A stretch of 64,000 bases of DNA from Vanrija pseudolonga (taxonomy: Eukaryota; Basidiomycota; Tremellomycetes; Trichosporonales; Trichosporonaceae): NCBI RefSeq assembly GCF_020906515.1, contig NC_085849.1, forward strand, positions 4,588,001 through 4,652,000. Direction: 5' to 3'. Below the pieces are notes generated by a model. The model did not search any database. It worked only from the letters and a program-made list of their open reading frames with translations, and was not told the origin of the DNA. This document shows, in pieces, positions 17,920 to 28,719 of this stretch. Positions within the stretch are counted from its first letter, which is position 1; every line of letters begins with the position of its first letter. Both the position numbers and the translations under genes were made by a program.

Positions 17920-20834
17920 ATGCCCCTCGGGCCCTACCTTTCCTCCTCGGCGTCCTCGCGCGCGCACCACGCGCTGCTGGTAAAGCTCGACAAGGCCGCG
18001 TCGGCGCAGGCCGAGGATGCGGCTGTTGGCGATGAGGTCGAGCGGTGTCGTGTGCTCTTGGGGGGCGGAGTGAGCCAGGTGAGTCGGGGTGCGGGTGATG
18101 GTGACGGCGAGGGCCTGGCACATGAGGTCTCCAACCTTATGGCCGTGACGATCGAGCGTCGCGTCGCGTCGCGCACGCCGACCCCGCTGACACCACCGCC
18201 CAGTCAAAGGTCGCCGATACCCTCATCATCCTGCTACACTGCGCGACAATCTCCCACACCCCGCTCGACCTCGACTTTGCGCTCGTCCACGCGCTGCATC
18301 TCGCCGAGGGGGGCAAGTCGATGCGGGAGAGGCGGTTGGGTGAGTCTCTCAGCGTGGGTGACGGCGTCGTCTTCCGCGAGGGGAGCAGCTTGGCTCTTCA
18401 CCCCATCGCGGCGACGGCCCGGTGTCGACGACCTCGCTCACACCCCAGGTTACCTCTACCTCTCCGAGCGCCTCCCACCAGGGCATGAACTGCACCTTCT
18501 CCTCGTCAACACCATCCGCAAGGTGCGTCGTAATCCTCCTTGGACCCAGCTAACGCGCAGGACCTGGCATCAGACAACGTTGCCCACGTCCTCGCCGCTC
18601 TGCACGCGATAGCACACCTCCCCGGACCGGACCTCGCGCCGGCCGTTGTTCCCCTGCTCACGTCGAAGCGGCTGCTAGAGCACGAAGTGTGCGTGTTGGT
18701 TTTGTTGTTGCTCCGGCCGGCCGATCGATCTGACAATCTAGCCCGTCTGTCCGCCAGCGCACACTGCAGGCTTTGTCGGCGCTCGTGGCCGGCGCTCCGT
18801 TGTCCCTGCGTGATTTGGCGAGGAGAATACGGCACGAGGACGACGCGCCGGTGCTCGCGACGGTTCTGAAGGCGTTTGCGCATGCGTTGGATGTAAGCTG
18901 GGGTGTTGGGCACGCTGACGCCCAGGCTGGGTCACGCGAGGAGGATCCTGCCCGCAGGAGAAAGCAGTTCGACTCGGTGTTCAGTGCTTCTGCACGCCAT
19001 CTCAGCGCCGGCGAGCAGGTATCGATCGTGCTGGCTATCACCAAGGTGCTCACGGCGATTGTTCGTACTCTGCCCCGGCGCGAGGTGGCGGATCTGGAGG
19101 AAAAGGCGCCAGACCCGCTCGTCGCCCATGTCCTCGGGCAGGTCGAGGCGCTCCTCGCCGAGATTGTGGACAGGATAACGGCCAAACCAAGTGGTGCCAA
19201 GGGTGAGCTTTGAGTTCGAACGAGGAGCTGACCCCAGCGTACCTCTACGACGTCGCAATCCTCGCAGTCGCGACGTACGAAGTCGAGGGCATCATCAGCG
19301 GCCCAGTGGACCAGCTGCTAGAGTATCTCCGCTCGCTCCTCGTCCCGCCAGTAGAGAAGGGCAAGGGCAAGGCTCCGCGCTCGCACTCGTCGTCGCATTC
19401 ACGCTCCAACTCGCGGTCCCTGTCGCGGACGTCGAGCCAGCAGTCGGTCCCGACGAGACCAGCCGAGTCGCCCAACGACCGTATCGTCGCCTTGCGATGC
19501 TTTGGGGTGCTCCCGCCGTCTGTTTGGCAGTCGGGCTTGGAGGAGAAGCACATGGCGGCGCTGATGGGCGGGGTGGACAGCTACGACTCGACTGTGCGGC
19601 AGGAGGTGAGCTAAACTCACCCTGCACGAGCTGACACCAGACCCTGCGACTGCTCTGCCGCGCCGACCGCAACCTGCCTACGCTGACGCTCGAGTCGCAT
19701 CTCGAGGCGATACGTACCGGCAAGGGCGTGCCGCTACCCGTTGACCTACCGTCCAGTGCTACGCGGTCGCAGGCCCTGGCAGAAGGACGGGCCGAGGCGG
19801 CCGGTCGCGCACTCGAGGCTGTACAGATCATCGGCGAGGGGCTGGACGATACGGCGCGCGGGACGCAGTTCGCCGAAGGCGTCGCCAAGATCACCAAGGC
19901 GCTGCGTACCGGCGGCGACAATGCCATCTGGCTCAAGGGGGTACAGAGTGTTCTGGCGACACTTCATGCCAGTGAGCTACACGGACCTCCAGTACAGCTG
20001 ACACCAGGCCACACGGACTTCCGCAAGGCCTTCATCTTAGCAACGAGCGCCGAGCTCGCCCGCGACCCAGAGGACGTGACGGCCGCGCTGCTGCTAACCA
20101 CCGCGGCCTGCGAGTACCCGATCCCCGAGCCGCTGGGCACGATTCAGGCGATTGTCGAGGCGCTGCCGAGCGCCCCTGCGTCAGTGCAGGAGTTGTCCGC
20201 GATCGCGCTCGTGCCCCTGCTCGCGTCGGCGCCGACGGCAGAGCAGCGCGAGGTGCTCGTGCCTGCCATCCTTGCTGGCCTCGAGACGCTCAAGGCGAGC
20301 GAGGTGAAGCACATCGCTAAACGGGGACAGCAGGTCGCTGTGATCGTGGAGCGGGACCTCGTCGACAAGGTCGTGTTCGCGTCCAAGTCGCGCTCGGTGG
20401 GTATGCCGACCGTGTCTGCGCTGACCCGCCAGCTGAATGACGTCCTCGATGCCATTCTGGTGCTGTACACTGACGCGACGCGCCCTGTGCAGTTGCCGTC
20501 GCCCCACGACGACGAGGAGGTGCACTGGGGCCGGCTGCAGTCGGCGAGTGTTGCCGACAGCAGGCTGCGATACGACGCGTACCCCGACCAGCAGCAACCT
20601 CGCGGGCGGTCGCGCCGCTCCCCGCGCCTCTCGCACGACCGCGGTGCCGAGCTGCACCGTAACAGCAGCGAGTGGCGCGCCATGGGCCGCAGCACGCTCG
20701 TCGAGGCCGACGACGAGGACCGAGACGGGTCGCTCGCCCTCGACGACCTTAGCATTTCGCGACAACAGCGCGGCGGCGTGGCCACGCCGACGGACCGCAC
20801 GCCGCGCCTCCGCCCGCTCGACAGCGAGTTTTAG
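17920..20834 (+). CDS. AP-4 epsilon-like large adaptin
   Basis: Nine exons (17920-18078, 18204-18339, 18449-18522, 18561-18688, 18742-18892, 18926-19202, 19238-19605, 19641-19971, 20008-20834) join to 816 aa. The N-terminal half is an adaptin armadillo-like solenoid. The segment GYLYLSERLPPGHELHLLLV, then NTIRKDLASDNVAHVLAALH, is closest in my memory to AP-4 epsilon (GYLAVSLFLHESHELLLLLV, NTVVKDLQSTN) rather than to alpha, gamma or delta chains. PAVVPLLTSKRLLEHEVPSV, then RQRTLQALSAL, continues the match. Adaptins coat trans-Golgi/endosome vesicles. A Ser/Arg-rich insert (SHSSSHSRSNSRSLSRTSSQ) and a charged tail replace the usual hinge, and I see no C-terminal appendage domain. The intron at 19972-20007 is 36 bp and stop-free, so it can be missed. 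Confidence 0.7.
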
Positions 20835-20899
20835 TGTACTGGTGTGCATGTAGTTCTATGTTGTAGAGACGTATACAACTCGTGATGCCTACTTCCCCC

Positions 20900-22475
20900 T
20901 TATGCCTTCTCGGCGCCCGCCACGCGCCGGCCCTGTACCCACACCGTCGCAATGTCGCGGTCGTCCCCCGTGAAGAGCCACTTCTCAAACACGCTTTCGA
21001 CTGCCTCGCCGTCCTCGACCCACATGCCGGGGCTGCGGGGCTTCACCCAGAGCGCGTCAAACTGGGCCCCAGGGGCAAAGTTACCCACGTCGTCGAACCC
21101 GCACAGGCTCGCGCCGCCGAGGGTAGCCATGTGGAACAGCTCGGCAATGCTGAGCCCGCGCTCCGCGAGCCCCTCGAACGCGAGGCTGCGCGAGACGGTC
21201 CGCGCGTCCCGGATCTGCGGCAGGATGCCGAGGCTGCACCCGCCCGAGCAGTCGCTCCCCAGCCCGACCTTGATGCCGTGCGCGAGCATGTCGAGCACGC
21301 GCGCCGCGCCAGAGTTGAGGTTGGTGTTGGACGCGGGGCAGTGCGAGATGCCTGCGCCGTGCGAGGCGATCACATCGCGCTCCGCGTCGTCGAGGTGCAC
21401 GGCGTGCGCGAGGATCGTGCGCGGCGTCAGCAGCCCGTGGGCGGCGTACACGCCTGCATAGGTCGCAGAAGCGGGGAACAGGCGGCGGATCTCGGCACAC
21501 TCGGACGTGTTCTCCGCGATGTGGGTCTGGATCGGCAGGCCCGTCTGCGCGGCCAGCTCGCCGAGCGCCGAGAGGAGGTCGGGCGTGCAGCTGATAGCGA
21601 AGCGCGGGGTGAGGATCGGCTTGACGATGGAGGGGAGCGAGGACACCTGCGCGAGGAACGCCTTGGTGCTCGCCATCGAGGAGGCGGTGGACGCCTCGAC
21701 GTAGTCGTCCGAGCAGAAGCGGTTCATACTGCACCGCCCGACGAACGCGCGCTGCCCCGCCTCGGCGCACAGCTGCGCCAGGAGAACGCTGGCGTCGACG
21801 TGTAGCGTCGAGTAGTAGCACGACGTTGTGGTGCCTGCGGCCAGTGTGCGGTCGATGACCTGCGAGAAGATGCGCCGCGCGAGCGTCAGGTCGGAGAAGC
21901 GCGTCTCGAGCGGGAAGGTGAGCGTCTGGAGCCAGGGGAGGAGCTCGAGCGACCCGCCGAGGCCGTTGTTGGGGTACTGGGGTGCGTGCTGGCGCAGTCA
22001 GCTTCGATGTCCAAGGGAATCCGGCACACCACCCACGGTATGTGTGTCTATCAGCCCGGGGCAGAGGAACCCCTCGTCGACGTGCACGATGTCCGCGCTG
22101 ACGCCTCGCGAGGCGAGCAAGTGCGACACATCGGCGCGCGCGACATCCTTGTCGAGCGAAACGACGCGGCCGTCGGAGACGACGAGTAAAGCGCTGGGCA
22201 GGACCTCGAGCTGCGTCAGGCTGAGACTGTGTACCACGGGGCCGTGGTATGCTGTTGCTTTGTGCTGTCAGCGGCGTCGCTCGGAGGAGAAGGGGAGGGG
22301 GAGCAAGGGGGACGTCGCGCTCAGAGAAAATGTTGATTAGCAGCTGGCATGTCTCCACGATAAACGTCAGAGCCCCAGCGTTCTCATCACGGCGCGGAAG
22401 GGATGTCGGAGGTGACTTACCAGTGCTCGTGCCCCTGCTGCTGCTACTCGCGTCGAGCAACCCGTTCTGCGTCAT
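20900..22475 (-). CDS. GUD1: Guanine deaminase
   Basis: Three exons on the minus strand: 22475-22421, 22257-22037 and 21988-20900, 454 aa. It is an amidohydrolase with the guanine deaminase order of motifs: GFLCPGLIDTHTHAPQYP (the zinc HTH pair, split by the intron at 21989-22036), LPWLQTLTFPLETRFSD, LAAGTTTSCYYSTLHVDASV, PILTPRFAISC, THIAENTSE (zinc His), ISHCPASN, and VGLGSDCSGG (catalytic Asp). It converts guanine to xanthine in purine salvage/nitrogen use. The first exon (MTQNGLLDASSSSRGTST) and its 163-bp intron are the least certain part; two acceptors (after 22258, or 6 nt downstream) keep the frame. Confidence 0.85.
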
Positions 22476-22972
22476 GGTGAGAGGAGCAACGCGCACATCG
22501 GCGTGCGTGAGGGTTGCACTACTTGTACTTTGCTTGTCCGATATCGTCGGAGCAACAGCGGGCGGAACAAGGATAAGTGTGTGATGCGTGTTGTCACCTC
22601 GATAACAAGCGCCTTCAGCGCCGATAGCACCAGCCATCACGGCACCACGTGGAGGCGAGGCGGCATTCGGCGGCAGCGACGGGATGCGAGGGCGGGGGGC
22701 CGTGGCGCGTAGCGCGTCGGCGTCGAGCAAGTATGCATAGGTTGCGAAGCGTAAGGTGAGGTACATTGTCGCTCGCGTCGGCTGCGTCTCGGCAGAGACA
22801 GCGCGTGCATAGGGCGCGGCGCGGCGTTGGCAACGAGCCAGCGACGCCGAAGCCGAGCGACCTCCGACCGATTGGCCCCCTCCTCGCTCGGCCCGCCGTC
22901 CCCCGCGCCGGCCCCGCCGTGCCAATGATACATGCAGCGCTACAGATCATTCTCCTATACACGCCCGCCCGC
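22476..22972. other. Intergenic region upstream of guanine deaminase
   Basis: No supported gene. Long minus-strand open frames here are GC-rich antisense/promoter artefacts. It serves as the promoter of guanine deaminase and the 3' flank of the YeeE gene. Confidence 0.4.
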
Positions 22973-24334
22973 CTAGTGGTCGACCTTCTTGTCGACGTCG
23001 CGGTCGTCGTCCTTCTTGGGGTGGACGTGCGGTCCCGCGGCGACGATGGCCTTGTCGAGCCCCTTGGCCGCGGCCATGCCGAGCACGAGGAGGTCTGCGA
23101 ATGCCGCCCAGCCGAGCAACGCCTGGCCGTCGACGCCGAACACTGCGTCGGGGCCCTTGGTGGCCACGCTGGACAGCAGGTTCCAGCTGAGCTGGCCGCC
23201 TGCGACGACGGCAGGGCCGGGACACACGCCCGCGAGCCCCCAGCCCAGGCCGAACAAAAGACTGCCGAGCACCAGGCGCCAGTCGATATCGGTGCGGCTG
23301 GGTACACGCCACTTCTCCCACGGCAGCGTGGGCACCGGGACGACGCCGCGCCAGTGCACCGCGTTAGGCACGACGCCGCCGAGGAACACGAGCGCGAGCG
23401 ACGGGTCGAAGCCTGCCATCGGGGGCGGGAAGCGCAGGAAGCCGATGACCTTGAGCGGGGACACCATGCCGCTGAGGATCAGGCCGAGGGAGAAGGTCAC
23501 CCCTGTGAGGAGGTACGGCGCGAGCTGGAGCGCCGTGTAGCTGTGCGGCGTGGTGCGGGAGCCCACGCCGAGGGGGTAGCTCGGCGGCGGGGGCGGGGGC
23601 ACGACGCGGTTGCCGTCCTTGTCGTTATCCAGCGCGGGGATGTAGTCGTCTACGACGTCGGGATGGTCCCCTGCGGCGAGGACACGCGCCGTCACGCGCC
23701 TGTTGGCCACGGCCGTGCCGAGCACGAGCACGAGCAGGATCGGGACGTGCCATGCCGCTGGCCACACCGGCTTGCTTGCGTCCACGCCCGCTGGCTCGCC
23801 GATCGGCGCGGGGAGGACGCGCGCAGTCACCACCGCGGTGGAGAAGAAGACGGCCGTCGCGATCAGCGAGCGTGGCGAGAGGCGCGAGGCGCCGCAGAGG
23901 AAGTGGCCACTGGCGAGGGTCAGCGTGAGCTCTGTCATTACTCTTGTCCCATCTCCTGCTGCTCACCTGGTACATCCTGAGCCGAGCTGCGTGTGTCAGC
24001 AAGCACGCGCCCCACCGCTGGCGCAACTCACCCTGCTGCCAAACCCGACCAGCAGGCCAGCAATCGCAAGCCGCACCAGCCCAAGCTCAGCCCACAGCGC
24101 CGCGCCCGAGCCGGGCACGGCGGTGATCGAGTCCAACCCGCTCGCGGCGATGAGCAACGGGCCAACAAACAAGCCGAGCACGACGGCATGTCGCCAAGCG
24201 GCGTTATCCCCCAACAGCGACCCGTCGAGGATGCCGCTGATGCCCAGGACGCGGCCGGTGCTCGTCAGCAGGGACGACGTGGAGAGGTGCAGGATTGCCC
24301 CGCCGGCTAGTGTTTCTAGCGGGGTGAATGGCAT
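22973..24334 (-). CDS. YeeE/YedE (TsuA-like) sulphur-compound transporter
   Basis: Three exons: 24334-24032, a 20-nt micro-exon at 23986-23967, and 23909-22973, 419 aa. The micro-exon restores the family motif: GSR + LGSGCTS + GHFLCGASRLSPRSL. GSGC.SGH..CG.SR.S.RS is the conserved cysteine loop of the YeeE/DUF395 family, whose bacterial member TsuA takes up thiosulfate by relaying it along conserved cysteines. A second copy of the motif lies in the C-terminal half (GLGWGLAGVCPGPAVVAGGQ). About nine hydrophobic helices are visible. The exon 1/2 intron is 45 bp and the exon 2/3 intron 57 bp, both with CTGAC branch sites. Substrate in this fungus is unproven; thiosulfate or a related sulphur anion is the family expectation. 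Confidence 0.85.
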
Positions 24335-25050
24335 CGTTCGAGCACTGGGGGGAAGGAGGAGGAGGGAGTGTGATGGATGGGGTTCTGTAGTGCCCAGGAG
24401 ATGAAGGTGAAGGAGGGTATCGAGGTCGGTCTGTCGTGTTCGCCGCCGTCGTCGTCTCGTCGTCGTCGATGTAGTAGTTGTTGTGCTGCTGAAGTCGCCG
24501 CCGTCGCGAGCTATATAACCCGGTGCGCGTTGCTGACCTCATTGACGACATTTGGCGCCACAAAAATGTCACATTTCGGGGGCGGCCATGGCGAGGAGCC
24601 ATGCCTCTGGGCTCGTCCTCTCCTCCAACGCGACGCAAGCAAGGCCTGCTGCACAACTCCCCGCATGCACATTAGGAGGTTTCAGCGCGCACCGAGGAGG
24701 AGTCACCTCGACGACACCGGGCCCGTCGTCAAGACTTTTGCTCGACCGAGGTGATATTACGATAGGATCTGGCCGTGCCTGCACCCGCAACCCTGCCGCG
24801 CCCTGCGATTCCGAACCTTACTTCGGCGACAGCCCCATTCGTACTCCGATACGATCAATCGTCCATTGATCTTATACTACTGTTGATGATACTGATGCAA
24901 GTACTACATAGGCCGACGGCCGGCCGCGGGTGAGTGGTGCGTGCGCGTAGTGGTGCTTTTCGGGTTGAGCGAGTCGTCTCGGGTCTAGCTCGGCGCAGGG
25001 TTGGGTTGATGCTTGGCCCGTCATATGCTCGGCAGGCCGAAGTCCCCGCC
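24335..25050. other. Intergenic region between YeeE gene start and P450 stop
   Basis: No supported gene. GCTATATAACC at 24510-24520 may be a core promoter element of the YeeE gene, about 180 bp before its start. Short (CGTCGT)-type repeats at 24450-24470. Confidence 0.4.
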
Positions 25051-26979
25051 CTACTCCGCCACGCTGACCAGCAGAGGCATCTGCAGTCCGGCGTCCTCCT
25101 CGCCCACGACGCGGGGGCGCATGACAATCCTGCGGAGCGGGTCAGCAATGTTCGTTCGGGCAAGGGCGAGCTTGGCCCGAAGGCCAAGCTCAGCCACCTG
25201 GCCACCTCGCATGCGCTTCGCGCGCGTTCGGCACACTCACTGTGCCTTCCTCTCATACTCCGGGTTCGACTTCAACAGGTCAAACTTGAACGACCTGATC
25301 AACACATAGAGAATAACCTTCATCTCGGCGAGGGCAAACCTGTACCCGATGCAGTTGCGCGCGCCGCCGATAAAGGTCAGCAAGTTGCCGTAGGTCACGC
25401 CGGGGATCTGCTCCTTGGGGATGCCCTCGCGCGAGTAACGGTCCGGGTTGAACTCTGCCGCGTCGGCACCCCAGATGTCGGTGGCGTGGTTGGTCGTGAG
25501 AATGGCTGGGGTTGAATTAGCAGGGTCCCAGCCTGCGCCTACCGACTTACGCATAAACACATGCACGCCCTTCTTCAACAGCACACTGTCAATCATCTTG
25601 CCGTCGCGGCCCTGCACCGGCGTGCCGAACGGCACCACCATGTCCTTGTTCGCCATGCGGATCGTGCCGGGCACCGGCGAGTCGAGGCGCAGGCTCTCGT
25701 GCACAATCTTGTCGAGGAACGGCAGCGCGTTGACCACCGCCTCGGACGGCTGCTCCTCGCCCACGGCGCGGATCTCGTCGCGCAGCCGGTCCTGGTAGTG
25801 CTGGTACTGCGCGAGGCGGTACAGGCACCACGTGAGGGCCGTCGACGTGGTTTCGTTGCCGGCGAGCATAAAGGTCGTGATTTGGGCCAGAACCTCGGCG
25901 TCGGTGAGCTTCTGCTCTGGGCGGAGGTCGGGCGCCATGTTGGCCTTCATCAGACGTCCGAGGAGGTCATTGCCGAGGTCAGAGTCCTTCTCGACCGAGC
26001 CGAGCTCGCGGATGGCCTTCTTCTTCTCGTCGACAATCTCGTTGCCGATCTGGATAGTCTTGTCGCGGGACGCCTTGACGACGCGGGTCTGCTTGGTTTT
26101 CTGGGCGCGGGCGTCAGTGGGGTGAAGCCAATGCAACCTGGCTTCACTCACAATAAAGTCGAGGATGGGGAAGAAGTTCTGAAGAATGCCGAGCGCCGTG
26201 ATCCGAGTGCCGCTCTGGAACATGGCGTTGAACGCCTCGGCCAGCGGGTTACGCCTCTCGCTGAGCGTCTTGAAGTCATAGTTGAACCCGGCGACACCGA
26301 TCACGTCAAGTGTCGTCTGGCCCAGGTATCGCATGATGTCAATCTTGCGTGCGCCCGGCACCCTGTCGACGTCCTTGGCGGGGGTGGGCGAAGTCACGTC
26401 GGCATCCGCCGCCGCCTCGTCCTCGATGAACGTGTTAAACTTGCGCTGGAGCTCGTACGCCTTGTCGTAGAACACGGGGCTCATGTCGCGGATGGCGGCG
26501 GGGCCGAAGGCGGGGTTCAGCACACGGCGCTGGCGGCGGTGCACCTCGCCCTCGGCGGTGAGCACGCCGTTGCCGAGCATGCGCTCGAGGAACTGGTTGG
26601 TGCGCTCGGGCTTGATAAAGTCGTAAGAGTGCTGCAGGATAAAGCCGAGCGCCACGGGGTCGGTAGTGACGATACGGCTCTCGCCAAACATCATGGTGTA
26701 GCGGATCGTGTGGCCGTACTCTGCGATCCACTCGTCGTGCTTGCCGCACGGGGGCGCCTTGATGATCTCGCCCAGGTTGCCCCATACCAGCGAGGTGCGG
26801 GCGGGTCCGCGCAGGTTGCGGAAGGTGAGCGTCGCCTCGCGGTACGGGAACAGGTAGATGTATACGCCGAGGACGAGGAGGGCGATCGCGCCGACCGTCT
26901 TGGCGATGGTGGGGTGTGCCGCCACGAGGGCCGGCAGCACGGGGATGCTGTCGAGGTAGCTGGCTACTGTCGACGACAT
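25051..26979 (-). CDS. Cytochrome P450 monooxygenase
   Basis: Four exons: 26979-26152, 26100-25551, 25505-25241 and 25129-25051, 573 aa. An N-terminal membrane anchor (about residues 22-45) is followed by the P450 fold: helix C WxxxR-like HRRQRRVLNPAF, I-helix AGNETTSTALTW, K-helix ESLR, the PERF-like FNPDRY, and the haem loop FIGGARNCIG with the thiolate Cys. The start is the ATG at 26979; an in-frame non-ATG extension exists. The last exon was recovered because ERKA + QIVMRPRVVGEEDAGLQMPLL is the standard P450 C-terminus; without the 111-bp intron the protein would end early at 25237. Two internal introns (51 and 45 bp) are stop-free and in frame. Family and substrate not assignable. Confidence 0.88.
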
Positions 26980-28719
26980 GGTGGGGAGTGTGGTGTTGGC
27001 AAAAGTCAATTGTCGTCGATGGCACGTTTAAAGAAGCCGGCGTGGAGTGACGAGGCGCTGTTAATCCGCGGCGCAGCAACAGATCTCTCGCTGAAGCGAC
27101 GGCACCCGCGGCAATTAGTGAGCGTCCACGCCGGCGGCTACGACCTGGACAAGGCTGGGGAGTGCGGGGTTTAGGAGAGCAAGAAAGATCAAGATAGCCT
27201 TGGCGAGCAGAGTCAAAGTGGTCAACAGTGACCGCGTCGAACTCCAAGATCCACCGGAAATCCCGTGCCGAATGACAATGCCCGAATTGCAAACCTAATG
27301 ATGATCAGGAATTGGTCCGATTCCACGTGGCATCCCATAAGGATCCTTTCTAATCCAACTACACTTCCCCGCCCCGATGTTCTACGCCGCGGCCGATGCC
27401 CGAGCAACGGCGTCGTCCGACATTCAAATTGACGTCACAAACAACGTGCAGCCACGCCGCCGGCAGGACGCGTGTCGCGTTGCGGTTAGCGAGGTAGAGC
27501 AGTACCTCGGCGCCGAGGTGGGGGCGTGGCGTAGTCATCGCCGACGGGGGGCACGGTGATGGTCAGGCCGTGTCGGCTGGGCGTGGCCGCTGTCGACGGT
27601 GACGACAGCGCGTCGACTGGTGCTAGCCAGCGCTGTATGGGCTCGCGTGGCCTGTCGTGGGTTGCCATGGGTGGGTCTATTTGCTGCCACCGAGGCCGAA
27701 GTCGATCGTTACTACTCCGCAGCGTGGGCTATCTTGGGCCGGCGTGGGGCGTCGTGGGTGTGTGGCATGTGGCATGTCCGCACACTTCCTCAAGCTAGCG
27801 GGCGGCCTGATGAATACAAGCGTAGGAGAATACTGCTACAGTACCTCTGGGGATGCGCCCCGGGCTGTCTGTGTACGCGGCGAGTCTGACTGGTGGTTGA
27901 GCGGCCGTGGGGGATCCGAGTCGGTCGTCGGTGCCGGCTAGGGCTTCGGCGGTCAAACAACTCGGTGGATCACGGCACTGACCTGGCTGCCAGCCATACT
28001 GAGCCCCTCTCAACATCACAGGCCCGCTCACCGCTCGACACTGTTGCGCACAACGTCTTCAGACGTGTCAATGTACCAGATCAGTGCCACACCTTGCCAC
28101 GTGACTCCCATGTGCCAAGCACGCGGGAATACTCCCGCTGCTCTATGACGTCGTTCTGCGGCGGGATCAAATTCGGGTGTGTTGACGTTGAAGGCCAAAC
28201 ATTCAACAGTGACATTGACGACGACAACCACAACGATGATGATGATGGCGAGAGCATGCAAAGAGATGGGCAGCAGCGTGAGCAGTGCAAGGGGGTGGGA
28301 CGATCTGCGGTGTGGAGGCAGTGCATGCGCCGCCCCGCGCCCCGGTGGTACCATGTGCAGTGTCCGCCAAGCCGTGGGTTGTGAGTGGGCCTGGCGGGAG
28401 GGGAGCTGGGTGGAACTGGGGCACCCAATGACACGATGGGGGGCAGGCAGTGGGCGGGCTGCTCGACGTCCATCTCGCTTGCAACAACTTGTCCACTTCA
28501 CTGGCTGTTTATATCATTCTCGACGCGACTTAACTCGAGCAGTCAAGTGCATCTCTCTGCTCCCCCCTAAGCAAGCAACAACTCGACGGCCGTATCCCAC
28601 GCACTTGTCCGACCCGCCGACCCGCCCGCCCGACAACGAGCGACGTATCCACCCCCCCACCCCCACAACTCGCCCACCCCCGCGCAGCCCGCAGCAGTCG
28701 CACACCCCACCGTAACACA
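26980..28719. other. Divergent intergenic region, P450 / KES1
   Basis: 1.7 kb between divergent start codons. Open frames up to 163 aa exist but none shows homology, splice signals or a sensible start. A GATGATGATGATGG microsatellite is at about 28232. Confidence 0.45.

Noticed and set aside
21081-22925. 614-codon minus-strand open frame across guanine deaminase
   Set aside because: It lies in another frame of the GUD1 exons and is Arg/Ala/Pro-rich from GC codon bias. The spliced GUD1 frame carries the zinc and catalytic motifs.
25237-27009. P450 as a single 590-codon open frame ending at 25237
   Set aside because: It would retain two intron-like segments and lack the standard C-terminus (VMRPR...MPLL), which is present after the intron at 25130-25240; the upstream start at 27009 is not ATG.
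25561-27174. 537-codon plus-strand open frame antisense to the P450
   Set aside because: High-GC shadow of the P450 coding strand; no homology, no splice pattern of its own.
27010-28719. Open frames at 27893-28384 (+) and 28514-29248 (-) as genes
   Set aside because: No homology, no introns of the local type, and composition like flanking promoter DNA.
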